A DNA stretch of 64,000 bases from Lachnospiraceae bacterium (GTDB lineage Bacteria; Bacillota; Clostridia; Lachnospirales; Lachnospiraceae). Below are positions 60,904 through 64,000 of the stretch, in pieces. The number at the start of each line of letters is the position of its first letter. The first letter of the stretch is position 1. Under the pieces are notes generated by a model that had not been told where the DNA came from, made no database searches, and was given only the letters and a program-made list of their open reading frames with translations. The translations under genes were made by a program, and so were the position numbers. The stretch lies in the NCBI GenBank assembly GCA_030526195.1, contig JAUNDG010000005.1, forward strand, positions 74,086 through 138,085. The letters run 5' to 3'.

Positions 60904-61893
60904 ATGGCAAAACGAAGCACATCCCGCGGCCGGCGGGTGGCGGGCGGCATCGCAGCGGTGCTCATCGGCATCCTCATTTTCGCAGGACTGACCCGCCTGT
61001 TTCAGCCGAAATATTATTTTTCAACGGAGGCAGCCTCTCCGGAAACGGAGATGTGGCGGAGTTTCTACGACCTGCCGAAGGATAGCCTCGATATTGTGTT
61101 CCTGGGCAGTTCTCATATGTACAATGCGGTGGATCCGGTGGCCTTTGAGGCCATGACGGGGCTTTCGGGCTTTGACCTGGCCACGTCGAATCAGGATCTG
61201 TCCGTGAGCTATTATTGCCTGCGGGAATTGTTGCGGTTCCAGAAGCCCGAGGTGATCGTCTTTGATGCCTACGGCTTTGAACTGGAGCCCTTCGAAAAGA
61301 AAAGCACCTACAAGCGCACTTTTGATGACATGGCCTGGTCCTCTGTGAAAATGGGGGCGCTGCGGGACTGGATGCCCCACATGGAGGGTGAAAAATGGCT
61401 GCCTCGCTTCCTGACACTGCTGGATTATCACAGCCGCTGGGAGGAACTGACGGATGCGGACATCCACGGCGAGGCTTATGTCACCAGTCGCCGGGGCTTT
61501 TGTCCCTTTGTGGGGGCGGAGGAAGGCGTCATTTCCTTTGATGGTATTGACGGCACCGACGCGACCCCGGTGGCGCTCAGTGACCTTGAAACCGATTATT
61601 TCCGGAAGATCCTGGCTCTTTGCCGGAATAATGACATTACACTGGTGATGATCAAGACCCCCAGTGCCCTGTGGAATATCGGGAAGCACGAGGCGGTGGC
61701 GGCACTGGCTGAGGCGGAAGGGGTGCCCTTCCTTGATTACAACACCAACGAAGCCATCGCGCACCTGGCTCTCCGGGGGGATGCCGACTGGCGGAACACC
61801 CGTCATCTTAATGAAAATGGGGCTGCGCGCTTCACTAAGGTGCTGGCTGAGGACCTCGCAGGTGGCGCATACATTTCCGTTACGGAGAAGTGA
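60904..61893 (+). CDS. SGNH/DHHW-type acyl-transfer partner protein, membrane-anchored
   Basis: A 329-residue protein with an N-terminal signal anchor (VAGGIAAVLIGILIFAGLTR) and an extracytoplasmic SGNH-like domain. DIVFLGSSHMYNAVDPVAFE contains the block I serine (G-S-S-H instead of G-D-S), PEVIVFDAYGFEL follows, and NTRHLNENGAARFTKVL carries the C-terminal His-Leu-Asn motif (D/T-x-x-H-L-N). Such proteins receive the acyl group moved by an MBOAT enzyme and pass it to a glycan. I set the start at 60904 after AGGAGGAAACGACGAA; the longer frame would run through the repeat. Confidence 0.85.
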   Translation: MAKRSTSRGRRVAGGIAAVLIGILIFAGLTRLFQPKYYFSTEAASPETEMWRSFYDLPKDSLDIVFLGSSHMYNAVDPVAFEAMTGLSGFDLATSNQDLSVSYYCLRELLRFQKPEVIVFDAYGFELEPFEKKSTYKRTFDDMAWSSVKMGALRDWMPHMEGEKWLPRFLTLLDYHSRWEELTDADIHGEAYVTSRRGFCPFVGAEEGVISFDGIDGTDATPVALSDLETDYFRKILALCRNNDITLVMIKTPSALWNIGKHEAVAALAEAEGVPFLDYNTNEAIAHLALRGDADWRNTRHLNENGAARFTKVLAEDLAGGAYISVTEK

Positions 61894-62039
61894 CAGGCAG
61901 CGTCGATTGATGGCGCAAGAGCCTGTTGCCTGCGATGCCTCATTTTCTAAAATGAGACATCCGTTGCCGTCATGACTGAGGGCAGTGAATGCTCAGCAGG
62001 ATTGTCCGAAAAAAAAATAAGGCAGGCGCCGCCGGATGG

Positions 62040-62048
62040 TGGTATAAT
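62040..62048 (+). promoter_or_regulatory. Extended -10 promoter of mgtE
   Basis: TGG-TATAAT, no clear -35. It would give a leader of about 200 nt with several stems (for example GGTCGGTGTCCGA). The leader contains no recognisable M-box. Upstream of it, 61894-62035 shows only a small CTCATTTT/AAAATGAG hairpin at about 61939-61954. Confidence 0.5.
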
Positions 62049-62171
62049 GCTTGAGATATAGAGTGTAGAATTAAGCCGTGAGCCAAGCGGACCGCGGGCC
62101 TCATGCAGGTCGGTGTCCGATTGAGACGATAAGACGTGCCCGGCCGTAGCAGAGTTTGGAAGGAGGTGATA

Positions 62172-62207
62172 GTGTGGAACGAAGTCACAGTGACAGGGAA
62201 AGTTTAA
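62172..62207 (+). CDS. Candidate leader peptide upstream of mgtE
   Basis: AAGGAGGTGATA (62160-62171), an exact anti-16S Shine-Dalgarno sequence, stands 52 nt upstream of the mgtE ribosome-binding region with GTGTGG right after it. GTG at 62172 encodes 11 residues (MWNEVTVTGKV, stop TAA). The overlapping GTG at 62174 encodes 39 residues that run past the mgtE start codon to a TGA at 62291-62293. Which frame, if either, is used cannot be decided. By analogy with leader peptides of other Mg2+ transporter genes it could couple translation to mgtE expression. Confidence 0.35.
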   Translation: MWNEVTVTGKV

Positions 62208-62259
62208 ATCCCCGACAATCATCCGATCCTCACATATCACGAAATAGGAGAACTCTGTC

Positions 62260-63618
62260 ATGGAAGAGCGCGATAACATCAAAGAGATCCTGAGCGATCT
62301 CCTTGCCAACAAAGAGTATCTGAAAATTCGCGAGCTCCTGTCCGACATGAACGAAGCCGACGTGGCCGATGTCATGGGGGACATGGAAGATAAGATGATT
62401 CTGCGTATTTTCAGAATTTTGCCGAAGACGATGGCTGCAGAGGTTTTTGCGGACTTGGAGCTGGAAGCCCAGCAGTACATCATTCAGTCTTTGTCCGATA
62501 ATGAAGCGTCTGCCATCATCGACAACATGATGTCCGATGACGCCGCCGACCTTCTGGAAGAAATGCCGGCCAATGTGGTCACCCGCATTCTGGCCAACGC
62601 CCGTCCCGATACCCGTAAGGATATCAACCATCTGCTCCGCTATCCGGAGGATTCCGCCGGTTCAATGATGACGGTGGAGTACGTGGATCTGCAGCAGCAT
62701 ATGACGGTGGAGGACGCCCTTAAGAAAATCAAACGGATCGGTCTTGATTCCGAGACGGTCAACATCTGTTACGTTGTGGATCAGCAGAAGGTGCTGGTGG
62801 GAACGGTGGCCCTGCGCTATCTCATTATTCATGAGAGCGATGAGGTCATCGGCGATTTCATGAATGAAAATGTCATCAGCATCAACACCATGACCGACCA
62901 GGAAGAAGCGGCCCGTATGTTCCAGAAATACGACTTCACGGCGATGCCTGTGACCGATGCGGAAAACCGTCTGGTCGGTATCATCACCATCGACGACGTC
63001 GTGGATATCCTGACCGAAGAGGCTACGGAGGATATGGAAAAGATGGCGGCCATCCTGCCTTCTGATAAAACCTACCTCCGGTCCGGTGTCTTTGATACTT
63101 ATAAGAAGAGAATGCCCTGGCTGTTGTTCCTGATGGTGTCAGCCACATTTACGGGCATGATCATCACACAGTATGAACAGGCTCTGTCGGCCTATGTGAT
63201 CCTGACAGCTTATATTCCCATGCTGATGGATACCGGCGGTAATGCCGGTTCCCAGGTATCGGTTTCCATTATCCGAAGCCTGTCCCTGCGGGAGGTGGAA
63301 TTCAGCGATCTCTTTAAGGCTCTGTGGAAAGAAGTCCGCGTGGCCTTTATCTGCGGTCTTACCCTGGCCGCCGCCAACTTTGTGAAGCTGATGCTTCTGG
63401 ACCGTGTGGGTGCCACCGTGGCATTGATCGTCTGCTCCACACTGGTGCTGGTCATCCTGGTGGCGAAGCTCATCGGCTGTCTGCTGCCGATGGTCACCTA
63501 CCGCATCGGCTTTGACCCTGCGGTCATGGCCTCACCCCTCATCACCACCATTGTGGATGCCATTTCCCTGACGGTGTACTTCACCATCGCCAGCAATGTG
63601 CTGCATTTGGGCGGGTGA
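62260..63618 (+). CDS. mgtE: Magnesium transporter MgtE
   Basis: A 452-residue Mg2+ channel. The N-terminal superhelical MgtE_N domain (LSDMNEADVADVMGDMEDKM, LEEMPANVVTRILANARPDT) is followed by two CBS domains (about 135-255; MTVEYVDLQQHMTVEDALKK, FTAMPVTDAENRLVGIITID), then five helices with the selectivity segment IPMLMDTGGNAGSQVSVSII and a last helix. The N and CBS domains sense cytoplasmic Mg2+. AGGAGAACTCTGTC precedes the ATG. The long leader may carry additional control. Confidence 0.95.
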   Translation: MEERDNIKEILSDLLANKEYLKIRELLSDMNEADVADVMGDMEDKMILRIFRILPKTMAAEVFADLELEAQQYIIQSLSDNEASAIIDNMMSDDAADLLEEMPANVVTRILANARPDTRKDINHLLRYPEDSAGSMMTVEYVDLQQHMTVEDALKKIKRIGLDSETVNICYVVDQQKVLVGTVALRYLIIHESDEVIGDFMNENVISINTMTDQEEAARMFQKYDFTAMPVTDAENRLVGIITIDDVVDILTEEATEDMEKMAAILPSDKTYLRSGVFDTYKKRMPWLLFLMVSATFTGMIITQYEQALSAYVILTAYIPMLMDTGGNAGSQVSVSIIRSLSLREVEFSDLFKALWKEVRVAFICGLTLAAANFVKLMLLDRVGATVALIVCSTLVLVILVAKLIGCLLPMVTYRIGFDPAVMASPLITTIVDAISLTVYFTIASNVLHLGG

Positions 63619-63646
63619 CACGATAAATTTACATAATGTATATTGC

Positions 63647-63679
63647 AAAATCCGGCCTGTGAGGCCGGATTTTGTTTTT
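63647..63679 (+). terminator. Terminator of mgtE
   Basis: Perfect 11-bp stem AAAATCCGGCC / GGCCGGATTTT, TGTGA loop, GTTTTT. Confidence 0.9.
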
Positions 63680-63709
63680 GGTCGAAGCTTTTGGCCCGAT
63701 TATTGTTTG

Positions 63710-63746
63710 CGCAGGGCCTCAGGCCCTGCGATCTTGCTTTTTTTTC
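63710..63746 (+). terminator. Second terminator-like hairpin downstream of mgtE
   Basis: CGCAGGGCC-tca-GGCCCTGCG, then ATCTTGC and eight T. Confidence 0.7.
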
Positions 63747-63864
63747 TTTCGTCAGAGTCAAAATTGACGCTGACCCTGGAATCCGTTTTTTTACTTGGTT
63801 ATCAGTGTCAAAATCAGGCGGTTTTTAGTTGTGTAGCCCTGCAGAAGGCCCAAATAAGCTTCCA

Positions 63865-63906
63865 GCAGGGTACTTTGGCCCATGAAAATAGGTGAAAGTA
63901 CCCTGC
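63865..63906. repeat. Inverted repeat near the right edge
   Basis: GCAGGGTACTTT (63865-63876) and AAAGTACCCTGC (63895-63906) are perfect 12-bp arms 18 nt apart. A further GTAGCCCTGC copy lies at 63834-63843. It is in the gene-free stretch 63619-64000. Confidence 0.7.
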
Positions 63907-63950
63907 GGACACTGTATTTTCAGCTCTGTCAGGGTCGGACCAATTTAAAA

Positions 63951-63970
63951 TGAACCCCAAGAAATGGACA
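63951..63970. mobile_element. Possible terminal inverted repeat of an IS3-family element
   Basis: TGAACCCCAAGAAATGGACA resembles the terminal repeats of IS3-family (IS150-like) elements (TG..ACCCC.AAAA.TGGACA). If so, the element runs out of the window to the right. No transposase frame is visible before 64000. Assigned from memory of the family. Confidence 0.4.
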
Positions 63971-64000
63971 CGGGTAAACAGGGCTTTTTCGACACCTACT

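Noticed and set aside
61950-62259. M-box (ykoK) Mg2+ riboswitch before mgtE
   Set aside because: The conserved M-box core sequences were looked for and not found; the leader is described without a class.
63596-63895. 99-codon open frame after mgtE
   Set aside because: Runs through two terminator hairpins and an inverted repeat; no ribosome-binding site.

Overview
The window reads as a chromosomal segment of an anaerobic, Gram-positive, low-to-mid GC Clostridia (Bacillota) member. Pointers are cell-wall-binding repeat 2 (CWB2) proteins, NlpC/P60 and 3D-domain wall hydrolases, the DnaD/DnaC-like replication pair, paired glgC/glgD, a HrcA/CIRCE-type clpB promoter, an L-cysteine desulfidase, non-pyrrolysine MttB-type methyltransferases with cognate corrinoid proteins, and strong AGGAGG ribosome-binding sites. 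I cannot name the genus; a Eubacterium/Pseudoramibacter-like acetogen or betaine demethylator is only a guess.

Layout. 1-4.5 kb: biotin block (birA C-terminal part, bioY, bioD, bioA, bioB; no bioF or pimelate genes). 4.6-11 kb: a small membrane protein, a LysM peptide carrying a bacteriocin-type double-glycine leader, a CWB2 surface protein, a membrane-anchored EEP phosphatase/nuclease and an FGGY kinase. 11.2-15.4 kb: LacI regulator divergent from a DapA-like aldolase, an atypical Nramp-like transporter and a VOC protein. 15.6-22.5 kb: ProX-like tRNA editing protein, XRE-membrane regulator, MATE exporter, NhaC antiporter, CoA-transferase, patatin.

22.5-32.9 kb is the most distinctive region: two corrinoid-protein/MttB-type methyltransferase pairs. 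The first lies behind a cobalamin riboswitch, and near-identical TetR-type palindromes precede both pairs. Between them lie an NCS2 permease, cysteine desulfidase, a D-2-hydroxyacid dehydrogenase and a TetR regulator. The MttB reaction partner (methylcobamide:THF methyltransferase) and the corrinoid reactivase are not in the window, so those steps must be encoded elsewhere. Codon choice in these modules and in the aldolase/transporter module differs from the neighbours and looks expression-optimised.

33-43 kb: secreted NlpC/P60 proteins, a BMP-type lipoprotein, two flavodoxin-like proteins, cbiL, an ABC exporter and a NEAT-like surface protein. 43.5-54 kb: clpB behind CIRCE, then on the minus strand prs, dnaC-like, dnaD and murC with a dense DnaA-box cluster just upstream of dnaD; then glgC-glgD. 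54-64 kb: 3D-domain protein, second CWB2 protein, tRNA-Pro(CGG), ABC-F ATPase, an MBOAT/SGNH surface O-acylation pair, mgtE with a long leader, and a possible IS3-family end at the right edge.

Two families of dispersed palindromic intergenic repeats (called A and B here) recur at several loci. All coordinates and motifs were read by eye; product names rest on recognised motifs and family knowledge, not on database searches.
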